Assembly: GCA_903921605.1 (NCBI GenBank)
Contig: CAIXQV010000589.1
Location: 1 to 15,637 of the forward strand
Direction: 5' to 3'
From: an uncultured Planctomycetaceae bacterium
Lineage (GTDB): Bacteria > Planctomycetota > Planctomycetia > Planctomycetales > Planctomycetaceae
DNA length: 15,637 bases
Position numbers and translations under genes: made by a program. Position 1 is the first letter of the stretch, and each line of letters opens with the position of its first letter. The notes beneath the pieces were generated by a model. That model saw only the letters and a program-made list of their open reading frames with translations, searched no databases and was not told the DNA's origin. This document shows positions 1 to 7,599 of the stretch, piece by piece.

Positions 1-1343
1 AGCCCAACAGCAATCACAGGCCCGGCGACCATCTCCATGGCGTGAATGGCCGCATCGCGAGGTGTCATGCCGTGTTCGATATTGTGTTCGATGGCTTCCA
101 CGACCACGATGGCATCGTCGACAACAATCCCCACGGCCAGCACCAGGCCGAACAGAGTCAGCGCATTCAGACTGAAGCCAAAGGCCAGCATCGCCGCGAA
201 GGTTCCGACGATTGCCACGGGTACCGCGACCAGAGGAATAATCGCCGGTCGCCAGCCCTGCAGAAACACCAGCACGACGATGGCGACCAGGATGACCGCA
301 TCGCGGAGAGAGATGAACACCTCTTTCACCGATTCACGAATAAAGGGCGTCGTGTCATAAACGATGGCGTAGTCGACACCTTCCGGAAATCGCAGCTTCA
401 GATCGTCCATGCGAGCTCGCACTTCTGCGGCCGTTTCCAGAGCATTCGATCCAGGCAATTGATAAATCGAAAGAGCGATGGAAGGCTTTGTGTCCAGCGT
501 GCAAACCTGATCGTAAGACATCGCTCCCAGTTCAATGCGGGCCACATCTTTCAGTCGCACCATCCGCCCTTGCGCGTCGGCTCGCAGGACCATGTCGCCG
601 AATTGCTCCTCACTGGTCAGTCGTCCCAGAGTTGTCATCGTGTACTGAAATACGAGCCCTTCTGTTGTGGGCTGCTGGCCAATCTGTCCGGCCGCGACCT
701 GAGTATTCTGTTGTTCGATCGTCCGCAGGATGTCCTGAGTACTGATGTCTCGCATGGCCATCTGCTGAGGATCCAGCCAGATCCGCATGCTATAGTCGCG
801 TTGACCAAGAAACGTGATGTCTCCCACGCCCTCGACTCGCGATAATTCATCACGCATCTGAATCGTCGCGTAGTTGCTGAGATACAGGTTGTCTCGCGAG
901 CCATCCGGCGAAAACAGATTCACGATCATCAGCACGCCCGGCGCTTTTTTCTTGACGGTGACTCCGCGTCGTTGCACAAGATCCGGCAACGTCGGCTGAG
1001 CCAGAGCGACTCGGTTCTGCACCAGCACCTGCGCCAGATTCAGATCGGTTCCGGAGGCAAACGTGACCGTCAGCGTGTACATGCCGTCGTTCGTGCATTG
1101 CGACGACATATACAACATGTTCTCAACGCCATTCACCTGCTGCTCGATCGGTGCGGCGACGGTATCAGAAACAACCTTGGCGTTGGCACCGGGATACATC
1201 GTCGACACTTCAACAGTCGGTGGAGCGATTTCCGGGTACTGCGTCACCGGCAAAGTGAAGACCGCGATACCGCCGGCGAGCGTGATGACAACGGACATCA
1301 CCGTGGCGAAGATAGGTCGATCAATAAAGAAACGAGAAAACAT
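1..1343 (-). CDS. RND efflux permease (HAE-1/AcrB type), N-terminal part, cut by window edge
   Basis: Inner-membrane proton-driven RND transporter of the HAE-1 family. These export hydrophobic or amphiphilic compounds with a periplasmic adaptor and an outer-membrane channel. 447 residues are visible, starting MFSRFFIDRPIF, the typical RND N-terminus with TM1. The porter-domain segments APIEQQVNGVE (about residues 64-74) and LNLAQVLVQNRV (about 101-112) are present. TM4 carries the proton-relay aspartate pair D409-D410 in GIVVDDAIVVVE. The frame stays open to base 1, so the second half lies outside. The ATG at 1343-1341 is preceded by AAGG, which overlaps the stop codon of the upstream RND gene 12 bp away, so the two are probably co-transcribed and translationally coupled. 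It is clearly paralogous to that gene but lacks its extra insert. The substrate cannot be inferred. Confidence 0.93.
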   Translation of the reverse strand, partial: MFSRFFIDRPIFATVMSVVITLAGGIAVFTLPVTQYPEIAPPTVEVSTMYPGANAKVVSDTVAAPIEQQVNGVENMLYMSSQCTNDGMYTLTVTFASGTDLNLAQVLVQNRVALAQPTLPDLVQRRGVTVKKKAPGVLMIVNLFSPDGSRDNLYLSNYATIQMRDELSRVEGVGDITFLGQRDYSMRIWLDPQQMAMRDISTQDILRTIEQQNTQVAAGQIGQQPTTEGLVFQYTMTTLGRLTSEEQFGDMVLRADAQGRMVRLKDVARIELGAMSYDQVCTLDTKPSIALSIYQLPGSNALETAAEVRARMDDLKLRFPEGVDYAIVYDTTPFIRESVKEVFISLRDAVILVAIVVLVFLQGWRPAIIPLVAVPVAIVGTFAAMLAFGFSLNALTLFGLVLAVGIVVDDAIVVVEAIEHNIEHGMTPRDAAIHAMEMVAGPVIAVG

Positions 1344-1355
1344 TCTACGAAGACC

Positions 1356-4300
1356 TTAGCCGACCGAAGGCAGCTCACCGGTTGGCGATTTACGTTCGTC
1401 GGGATTGATTGTGGGGCTACTATGCGTAGATGGCACTCCCCGTGGTTCAGTTGGTATGGCGGCTATCGCGGCACGAACTGGTCGAGTCAAAAACCGGAGT
1501 CTCATTAAGTCTGTCAGAATCCGACCAATACGCGAAAGTGGGCCGTGCCCGGAGAATATTGACCAGTGTGAGATACGATCAACGACCAGAAAAAAGACCG
1601 GTGTCAGGAAGATCCCGAAGATCGTCACTCCCAGCATCCCGCTGAAGACAGCTGTCCCCAGCGCACGACGCATTTCGAATCCCGCGCCTGTCGCCACAAC
1701 AAGCGGGACGACTCCGAGAATGAAGGCAAACGAGGTCATCAGAATCGGCCGCAGCCGAAGTCGACAGGCCTGCAGGATTGATTCGTAAACATCAAGGCCT
1801 TCGTCACGACGCAGCTTGGCGAATTCGACGATCAGAATCGCGTTCTTGCAGGCGAGCCCGATCAGTACCACGAAGCCGATCTGCGTGAAAATATTGATGT
1901 CCAATTTGGCAACGGCGACTCCGGCAATCGAACACAGTACACACATCGGGACCACCAGAATCACGGCCAGAGGCAGCGACCAGCTTTCATACAACGCTGC
2001 CAGGACCAGGAACACAAACGCCACGGAGAAACCAAACAGTAACATTCCAGTGCTGCCCGATGTTCGCTCCAGAAAGGAAAGCTCGGTCCACTCGAAGGCC
2101 ATCGTGGACGGCAATTCGGACGTTGCCAGTTCTTCGAGAATACGAATTCCTTCCCCGCTGCTGACTCCCGATGTTACATTGCCGATAATTGCTGCGGCCG
2201 GATACATGTTGTAACGAGTTACCATCAGTGGCCCACCAATTGTTCGCACTGTGGCCACGGACCCCAGCGGTACCATGCGTCCGTTATCTGTTCGGACTCG
2301 CAGTTTGGCGACGTCGTCCACTTGATTTCGAAAGCCCTGATCGGCCTGAACCACAACTTGCCAGGTACGGCCGAACATATTGAAGTCATTGACATAACGA
2401 GAACCGAGATAGGCCTGCAGAGTTCCGAAGACTTCGCCCAGACTGATTCCCTGTGACAGGCAGGCATCACGATCCACATCAAAATAGAGCTGGGGAGCAT
2501 TCACGTTGAAGCCGGTGAAGAGTCCTTTCAGCTTTGGATTCTTGCTGGCCACGGTGATCAGGTTGTCTGTTTGTTCCTGTAGCACGCGTAGTCCAGAGTC
2601 ACCGCGATCTTCAACCATCAACTTCATGCCTCCGGCACGGCCGACCCCGGATACCGCTGGCGGAGGAGCCAATGTCACGGTCGCTTCAGGAATCTGTTTC
2701 GCGAATTGTTTCAGCAAAGATTCCTGAATGGCATTGGCGGTCGTTTCCGGGGTTTTTCTCTTATCGAAGTTTTCGAGAATGATAAACATGGAACAGAAAT
2801 GGGAAGCTCGACCGCCCAGAGTAAACGAGTTTCCGGCGATGGAGTTAACGCTGCGGACGCCCGGAGTATCGAGAGCGATGCGTTCGATCTTTGTGAGTGT
2901 TGCCAGAGTTCGCTCAGCGGCCGTCGCATCCGGCAACTGCACGCTTCCTGTCAGATAACCTTTGTCCTGAGCAGGAATGAAGCCGGTGGGAAGAGAATGA
3001 AAACCGGTGTATGTCAGACCGACAAGTCCGACGTAAACGATCAACACAATTATGGGAACTCGCAGGAGCCGTGATGTTGTCGCGACATAGCCATTAACAC
3101 TGGCTCCCATCAGGCGATTGAACAAACGGAACAGCCAACCCAGCAGGAAGTTTAAGATCCGCGTGAGCAAATCCTGTCGCCCATGTTTTGGCCGCAACAG
3201 TAACGCAGCAAGGGCCGGGCTGAGTGTCAATGAGTTGATCGTGGAGATGACAGTTGAGATGGCAATTGTCAAAGCGAATTGACGAAAGAACAGGCCGACG
3301 ATTCCCGACACAAATGCACACGGGATAAACACAGCAGAAAGAACAAGCCCCACGGCGATCACGGGGCCCGTCACTTCATCCATCGCTCGAATCGCCGCTT
3401 CGCGAGGACTGAAGCCGCGTTCGATATATTGTTCCACAGCTTCAACGACCACGATGGCATCATCGACCACGATACCAATGGCCAGCACGAGGCCAAACAG
3501 AGTCAAATTGTTCAGACTGAAGCCGACTGCCAGCATCGCCGCAAAGGTTCCGACAATCGCTACGGGCACGGCAATTAAAGGAATAATGGCCGGACGCCAG
3601 CCCTGAAGAAATAAAAGTACAACCAGCGAAACCAGGATCACAGCGTCTCGCAGTGATTTGAAAACTTCTCCGATCGATTCACGAATAAATGGAGTCGTGT
3701 CGTAGCCCGCTTCCCAGATGACTCCTTCGGGAAAATCGACAGCCAGTTCGTCCATCTTGGATTTGATCAGGTCGGCGGTCTCCAACGCGTTTGCGTCAGG
3801 CAACTGAAAGATCGCGAGTCCGACTGTTGGTTTCTGATTGAACCGATTATTTGTTTCGATGGTTCGGGCCGCCACCTCGACTCGCCCAAGATCCCGAATC
3901 CGCAGCGTGCGACCGTCCGGAGTTGTTCGCACAATGATGTCGCCAAATTCGTCCGGCGTCTGCAATCGTCCCTGAACATGCAGAGGAAGTTGCCAGGCGT
4001 GTTGAGCGGGCGGCTGGCTGTTGACCGTTTCATTGGTTCGAGTGAAGGCGTCCGCAGATTTCGATTCAGAACCGCCAGTCGTAAGAATATTGACGGAGTT
4101 AATATTCGGGCTGACGACGGAATTCTCTGCTGTTGGTTGTTGCCCGAGTTGTCCCAGGCCGACCTCGGCATTTTGTTCGCGGACGGCAGACACAACATCC
4201 GACACCGCCACATTGCGCGCGGCCAGCTTGTCCGGGTCGAGCCAGATTCGCATGCTGTAATCACGCTGTCCGAAGACTCGAACTTCACTGACGCCTCGCA

Positions 4301-4808
4301 GCCGACTGATTTCATCAAGCAGCCTCAGGCGCGCATAATTGCTCAGATACAACTGGTCGTATCGTCCGTCCGGAGAATTCACACTGATCGTCAGCAGAAT
4401 ATCGGGCGATCTCTTGCGCGTCGTCACGCCCGTTCGGCGCACCAGTTCCGGCAACAGAGGTAGTGCCAGACTGACTCGATTCTGCACCAGCACCTGAGCC
4501 AGATTCAGATCGACACCCGGCTTGAAGGAAACGGTCAGCGCATAGGAACCGTCGTTTGTGCTCGACGAGTTCATATACAGCATGTCTTCCACGCCATTGA
4601 CCTGCTGCTCAATCGGGGCCGCAATCGTTTCCGCTACCGTTTGCGCGCTGGCTCCGGGATAATTGCAGGCGACTTCAACCGTCGGAGGAGCAATCAGCGG
4701 ATACGGAGCAAGAGGCAATTGATACAGCGCGATGCCGCCGACCATTGTGATCACAATGGAGATCACAGAGGCAAAGATCGGACGATCAATAAAGAAGCGA
4801 GAGAACAC
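1356..4808 (-). CDS. RND efflux permease (HAE-1/AcrB type), full length, atypical
   Basis: Complete RND pump of about 1150 residues; the family usually has 1030-1060. Numbered from the GTG at 4808: TM1 follows VFSRFFIDRP, TM4 has the Asp pair D449-D450 (GIVVDDAIVVVE), and TM10 has the relay lysine K988 (LIGLACKNAILIVEFAK). The pump is therefore predicted to be proton-coupled. Two oddities explain the length. About 54 residues (226-279, rich in N, S and T) lie between GQLGQQP and GRLQTPDEFGD, where the tandem paralogue has about 14. A tail of about 73 residues rich in P, S and R follows TM12. No in-frame ATG exists near the N-terminus: an in-frame TGA lies just upstream, and only TTG (4826), CTG or GTG (4808) are available. 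I chose GTG because it aligns with the paralogue's MFSRFFIDR start, but TTG is possible. First visible gene of the two-pump operon; no adaptor gene precedes it. Confidence 0.93.
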   Translation of the reverse strand: MFSRFFIDRPIFASVISIVITMVGGIALYQLPLAPYPLIAPPTVEVACNYPGASAQTVAETIAAPIEQQVNGVEDMLYMNSSSTNDGSYALTVSFKPGVDLNLAQVLVQNRVSLALPLLPELVRRTGVTTRKRSPDILLTISVNSPDGRYDQLYLSNYARLRLLDEISRLRGVSEVRVFGQRDYSMRIWLDPDKLAARNVAVSDVVSAVREQNAEVGLGQLGQQPTAENSVVSPNINSVNILTTGGSESKSADAFTRTNETVNSQPPAQHAWQLPLHVQGRLQTPDEFGDIIVRTTPDGRTLRIRDLGRVEVAARTIETNNRFNQKPTVGLAIFQLPDANALETADLIKSKMDELAVDFPEGVIWEAGYDTTPFIRESIGEVFKSLRDAVILVSLVVLLFLQGWRPAIIPLIAVPVAIVGTFAAMLAVGFSLNNLTLFGLVLAIGIVVDDAIVVVEAVEQYIERGFSPREAAIRAMDEVTGPVIAVGLVLSAVFIPCAFVSGIVGLFFRQFALTIAISTVISTINSLTLSPALAALLLRPKHGRQDLLTRILNFLLGWLFRLFNRLMGASVNGYVATTSRLLRVPIIVLIVYVGLVGLTYTGFHSLPTGFIPAQDKGYLTGSVQLPDATAAERTLATLTKIERIALDTPGVRSVNSIAGNSFTLGGRASHFCSMFIILENFDKRKTPETTANAIQESLLKQFAKQIPEATVTLAPPPAVSGVGRAGGMKLMVEDRGDSGLRVLQEQTDNLITVASKNPKLKGLFTGFNVNAPQLYFDVDRDACLSQGISLGEVFGTLQAYLGSRYVNDFNMFGRTWQVVVQADQGFRNQVDDVAKLRVRTDNGRMVPLGSVATVRTIGGPLMVTRYNMYPAAAIIGNVTSGVSSGEGIRILEELATSELPSTMAFEWTELSFLERTSGSTGMLLFGFSVAFVFLVLAALYESWSLPLAVILVVPMCVLCSIAGVAVAKLDINIFTQIGFVVLIGLACKNAILIVEFAKLRRDEGLDVYESILQACRLRLRPILMTSFAFILGVVPLVVATGAGFEMRRALGTAVFSGMLGVTIFGIFLTPVFFLVVDRISHWSIFSGHGPLSRIGRILTDLMRLRFLTRPVRAAIAAIPTEPRGVPSTHSSPTINPDERKSPTGELPSVG

Positions 4809-4900
4809 AGGAACGGCTCGCAGCAACGGCGGGACATCTCAGCAGGCGCGACATCGTATCCATTCAGGAACCTCGCGGGAATTGACCGGTCTTTTGGAGT

Positions 4901-5002
4901 GCGGCAGCCCGCTGCCGCTTTTTCGCAGGCAGCCTTGCTGCCAAGCCACGTTCGCTGCAGCATGTCGGATTTGCAAATTGTTCTCCACAGCAGGCTGTGG
5001 AG
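4901..5002. repeat. Cluster of three short hairpins sharing a CAGC-N2/3-GCTG core
   Basis: Three perfect hairpins lie within about 100 bp. 4901-4918: GCGGCAGC / GCTGCCGC, 8 bp with a 2-nt centre, followed by a T run on the plus strand. 4928-4942: GGCAGC-CTT-GCTGCC. 4983-5002: CTCCACAGC-AG-GCTGTGGAG, 9 bp. All share the palindromic core CAGC...GCTG, so they look like related REP-like units. The first resembles an intrinsic terminator on the plus strand, but no plus-strand gene ends here. Function unknown. Confidence 0.6.
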
Positions 5003-5053
5003 CCGAAAGCTTCAGCAGTCCAAAGAACAGTCAGCAGCGTCCCCCAATGCGAA

Positions 5054-5087
5054 CCGGGGTTGGCATGTCGAAACATACCAACCCCGG
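5054..5087. repeat. Long near-perfect hairpin
   Basis: Arms CCGGGGTTGG (5054-5063) and CCAACCCCGG (5078-5087) are perfectly complementary over 10 bp. Inside them a C/A mismatch is followed by ATGT / ACAT (5065-5068 with 5073-5076) closing a CGAA tetraloop. No T tract follows on either strand, so it is not a classical intrinsic terminator. It could be a transcript-processing or regulatory hairpin in the RND operon leader, a factor-binding palindrome, or a dispersed repeat. Confidence 0.65.
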
Positions 5088-5259
5088 AACATCGGGTCGT
5101 CCGAAGGTGAGGAGTAACTTCGGAACGAACTTTTCGTTGTACTGTGCGGACTCCTCGTGTTTCCGTCAGCTCGCAGCGTGTTTACGAGCGGACGTGAATG
5201 GCCGAATTGGCCAGTGATGATTCCCTGTCAGGAAACTAGTGTTTGAGAATCCGAGGTGC

Positions 5260-6204
5260 TTAGCGTGTTGTATAAATCGCCGGGTCATCAATGATGATCG
5301 GAGTTGACCACGTCTTGCCGTCGTTTTGGTTACACGAGTTAAAGAAGTGAGTCGCGAAGTACTCAGCCTGATAACCGTAAGGGAAGCTGGAGTAAAGATG
5401 ATCTGCGGCGGTCAGGTTGTCAGTGCCCTGTTTTCCGTAGTAGTGAACTCGACCATCGCCGGTCACTGACATGCCCAGTGTCCACCAGCCTGGAGTCAAC
5501 TTCAGACTTTTGACTTCGTGACCGAGGTTGTTGCCGCGAATCAGAAGAATCGCTTCATCCTCTTTGAACTTGCCATCATGGCTGCTGTGGAACTCGATAA
5601 AGTAACCAGGCCAGTAGTCTTCCTGTTTGCGCTTCGTAGAAGTGAACAGGAATTTTTTCTCGCTCTCCGTGATCGTTGTCTTCAGGTCGATGCGGTAGCC
5701 GAAGTGCGAGCCTGATCGATTCTCCCACTGTTCGAAGGGAGGAAGATAAACTCGAGTCACGCAGCTTGGGTTTCGGCCCGTCGCGATTGCTCCCACTTTG
5801 GAAGAGCAAGCCATGATCAGATCGTCCTGCTCCATTTTATAGGAGTTGTTTCCGGGGACGCCGGAGTTCAGGGTTTGGACCTTCAGCGCGCCTTTGCTGC
5901 CGGGAAGTCCACCTTCCGGCGTGGGGACTCGAACGATATGGTCTGGCATGCCGCGCTTTGGGCTTTCGAACCAGCGCTTGTTGTTCGAAAAGCCGGTGGG
6001 GGAACGAACCTGTTCGTCCTGTTCCCGACTGGCCTTCGCGCCGTTCGGAACCCATTTCCAGTTTTCGTCTTCGAAGTCGTCTCCCACCTGGTTCAGCTTC
6101 ATCCCGGTTCCAGGAACAAGCTGAGCGTGGGCGTCCACGAAGAAGACAGGAATTGCAATGACAAAACATGCGGCTTGAACAAGCCTCAGGATTGGCGACT
6201 TCAT
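5260..6204 (-). CDS. Secreted protein of unknown function
   Basis: 314 residues; I do not recognise the family with certainty. The N-terminus is a classic Sec signal peptide: MKSPILR, a hydrophobic core at about residues 8-23, and an AHA cleavage motif at 25-27 before Q28, so the mature protein is exported. The rest has no further membrane segment. It is rich in aromatic residues and glycine with alternating beta-like stretches (for example the TPGWWTLGMSVTGDGRVHYYG region at about 238-258), which suggests a beta-sandwich, possibly concanavalin-like; that is inference. An acidic-aromatic patch DDFEDENWKWVPNG (42-55) begins the mature domain, and cysteines sit at 133, 148 and 291. The ATG at 6204 is preceded by GGGGG at a workable distance. 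It stands alone: its promoter must lie in the long gap to its right, and the RND operon follows after about 450 bp. Confidence 0.85.
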   Translation of the reverse strand: MKSPILRLVQAACFVIAIPVFFVDAHAQLVPGTGMKLNQVGDDFEDENWKWVPNGAKASREQDEQVRSPTGFSNNKRWFESPKRGMPDHIVRVPTPEGGLPGSKGALKVQTLNSGVPGNNSYKMEQDDLIMACSSKVGAIATGRNPSCVTRVYLPPFEQWENRSGSHFGYRIDLKTTITESEKKFLFTSTKRKQEDYWPGYFIEFHSSHDGKFKEDEAILLIRGNNLGHEVKSLKLTPGWWTLGMSVTGDGRVHYYGKQGTDNLTAADHLYSSFPYGYQAEYFATHFFNSCNQNDGKTWSTPIIIDDPAIYTTR

Positions 6205-6540
6205 GTCGACCGTGCCCCCAAAGAGTGAATCCGTTCTGGCAGGGCAGGATTTTCACAGACCGCTCATGCAGACCGACCGGCATCCTTGCAGACCGGTGAG
6301 CATTCGCGGTGCTTCGTGAAAACGGTGCTGAGAGTTTCTTTCCTGATCCAACCAGCCGTCCCTGGCCTGTTGTTGCAGGACTCTGCAGACCTATCCCGTC
6401 AAATGGAGTTATCGGACTGGCTGTTGCAGGCGGCATAGCCATTTCTACTGGTCGTAAACAGTCTTCGGCGGCAATTCGTTTCAACACGGCATGATCTGGC
6501 TGTCTTCTCTATTTTTCCTGATTGATCTTTCCTGGTCAGT

Positions 6541-6600
6541 TCGCTTAATGCTAAGCCGAAGGCGACCGGTGCCCGATTTCGCTTCCGTTTGCGGCTCGCT
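6541..6600. repeat. Diverged copy of the 9858-9917 palindromic element
   Basis: This segment lines up with the element at 9858-9917. Both run TCGyTTAA, then AAGCCG, an AGGCG block, GATTTCGC and finally CGGCTCGC in the same order and at similar spacing. The first 18 positions agree at 14. Here the outer arm has decayed (the right end reads CGGCTCGCTGC instead of the complement of the left arm), so only the inner GAAGGCGA / TCGCTTC pairing with one bulge survives. Confidence 0.45.
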
Positions 6601-6826
6601 GCAAAAAGTCATGCCAGAATGCTTGATAAAATCCTCAGATAGTGGGCAACTGGCCGGAAAACGGAGGCGCTAGGATGGGGAACAAGCCCCAAATTGTTAA
6701 CAAGCGGCGGGTTTGACAGCATCAAAAGACTCTCATGAATCACAAATCTCGCCAGAGAAAATGGTCTGTGGAGCTCGACAATTGGCTGTTCCTGGGAATC
6801 CGCGGACCGAAATGCCGGACACAGCA

Positions 6827-6855
6827 TTGATTACGAGGTCCAAACTCGCTAGATT
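6827..6855 (+). promoter_or_regulatory. Candidate sigma70-type promoter for rplM-rpsI
   Basis: TTGATT at 6827-6832 and TAGATT at 6850-6855 are separated by exactly 17 bp. Each hexamer matches its consensus at 4 of 6 positions. It would start transcription near 6862 and leave a leader of about 147 nt before rplM. No other pair in the gap fits as well. Confidence 0.35.
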
Positions 6856-7008
6856 GCTCGACTTCTTTCCGCCCAAGGCCGATAAACGCTGGATGTTTTG
6901 TTGGTGAGAGGTTGGAAGTGCTGCAAAAGGCAGGCTTCACGTCTGCTCTTCCGTTTTTGAACACTTGATCAGTCCGCTTTTATCGGCGGCCCAAAGGATG
7001 ACGGTTCC

Positions 7009-7524
7009 ATGCTGGCGATTGGCAAAACATGGATGGCAAAGAAAGAGGTTGTTGACGAAGCAGGCCGTGATTGGTTTGTCGTCGACGCGGATGGACACAT
7101 TGTTGGACGTCTGGCAACTCAGATTGCAACCATTCTGATGGGTAAGCATAAGCCTACATACACGGCCCATGTTGATACCGGTGATTGCGTGATCGTCCTG
7201 AATTGCGAGCGAATTCGCTTCACAGGCAACGCCATGCAGCACAGCAAGATTCCTTACTTGACCACAAAGATGGCCAAGAAGAGCTATGATCGATTCACAG
7301 GTTATCCAGGCGGTCTGCGTCAGCGATCTGCCGTTGAAACTTGGGAAAAGCGACCAGATCAGCTCCTTAGCGAAGCTGTTCGTCGCATGTTGCCAAAGAA
7401 TAAGCTGGGTCGTCAGATGCTGAAGAAGTTGCGTGTCTTCGTTGGCACAAATCACCCACATCAGTCCCAGTTACCAAAGCCCTTCCCGGCGCACCTTTTG
7501 CCAGACCGAAAGATCAAAGGCTAA
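7009..7524 (+). CDS. rplM: 50S ribosomal protein L13
   Basis: Early-assembling 23S rRNA-binding protein of the large subunit. Family landmarks are DWFVVDADGHIVGRLATQIA (residues 21-40), GKHKPTYTAHVDTGD (45-59), the GYPGG turn (98-102) and LGRQMLKKLRVFVG (133-146) followed by HPHQSQ. At 171 residues it is longer than the usual 140-150. The extra length comes from a segment of about 10-12 residues between FTGN and the GYPGG turn, and a C-terminal extension ending PDRKIKG. The ATG at 7009 is chosen because AAAGGA at 6993-6998 is a good ribosome-binding site and because KTWMAK fits the usual L13 N-terminus; the ATG at 7033 would remove those residues. It pairs with rpsI 75 bp downstream, the widespread bacterial rplM-rpsI order, so both are probably on one transcript. 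Confidence 0.97.
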   Translation: MLAIGKTWMAKKEVVDEAGRDWFVVDADGHIVGRLATQIATILMGKHKPTYTAHVDTGDCVIVLNCERIRFTGNAMQHSKIPYLTTKMAKKSYDRFTGYPGGLRQRSAVETWEKRPDQLLSEAVRRMLPKNKLGRQMLKKLRVFVGTNHPHQSQLPKPFPAHLLPDRKIKG

Positions 7525-7545
7525 GACTGTCTTGCGGACGGTCTT
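7523..7545 (+). promoter_or_regulatory. Hairpin at the rplM stop codon
   Basis: AAGACTGTC (7523-7531) pairs with GACGGTCTT (7537-7545) around a 5-nt loop, giving 9 bp with one G-U. The stem begins inside the rplM stop codon. No T run follows, so it is more likely an mRNA stability or attenuation element between rplM and rpsI than a full terminator. Confidence 0.4.
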
Positions 7546-7599
7546 GTGTTAGCAGATTCGGTTGGTCTTTGATTCACTTTTTCTCTGTGACGAGTTCTC

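Larger units (their letters stand above)
4809..5259. other. Non-coding gap upstream of the RND operon, rich in hairpins
   Basis: About 450 bp between the end of the secreted-protein gene and the start of the upstream RND gene, both on the minus strand. I see no credible coding sequence. The gap holds four clear inverted repeats (listed separately) plus a weaker one at 5199-5213 (TGGCC-GAATT-GGCCA). The RND operon promoter should lie here, reading leftwards, but I cannot pick a convincing -35/-10 pair. Confidence 0.6.
6205..7008. other. Long divergent intergenic region between the secreted-protein gene and rplM
   Basis: About 800 bp without a convincing gene. Short open frames exist on both strands (for example 6309-6494 plus and 6609-6827 minus) but show no recognisable domain or good start context. 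Visible elements are a decayed palindromic repeat at 6541-6600, the 10-bp palindrome TTGTTAACAA at 6694-6703, a promoter-like TTGACA at 6713-6718 without a good -10, and a better promoter candidate at 6827-6855. No tRNA-like cloverleaf was seen. Confidence 0.55.

Noticed and set aside
42..845. Long plus-strand open frame (267 codons)
   Set aside because: It lies antisense to the RND permease, has a His/Arg/Asp-rich composition typical of a shadow frame, and shows no domain.
4901..4923. Intrinsic terminator on the plus strand (hairpin plus T run)
   Set aside because: No plus-strand gene ends here. Two neighbouring hairpins with the same core but no T run suggest a repeat cluster instead.
4763..4963. 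Minus-strand small open frame overlapping the RND start
   Set aside because: It runs through the hairpin cluster, reads Cys/Ala/Arg-rich noise, and its end overlaps the conserved RND N-terminus in another frame.
5837..6487. Minus-strand open frame of 216 codons
   Set aside because: It overlaps the start of the secreted-protein gene in another frame. That gene has a proper signal peptide, while this frame has Pro/Arg-rich noise and no domain.
6309..6494. Short plus-strand open frame in the long intergenic gap
   Set aside because: Its GVIGLAVAGGIAIS stretch is mildly hydrophobic, but there is no ribosome-binding site and no recognisable family; not enough to call a gene.
6713..6741. Promoter with perfect TTGACA at 6713-6718
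   Set aside because: The -10 at the matching distance reads TGAATC, only 3 of 6; the pair at 6827-6855 is better balanced and nearer to rplM.
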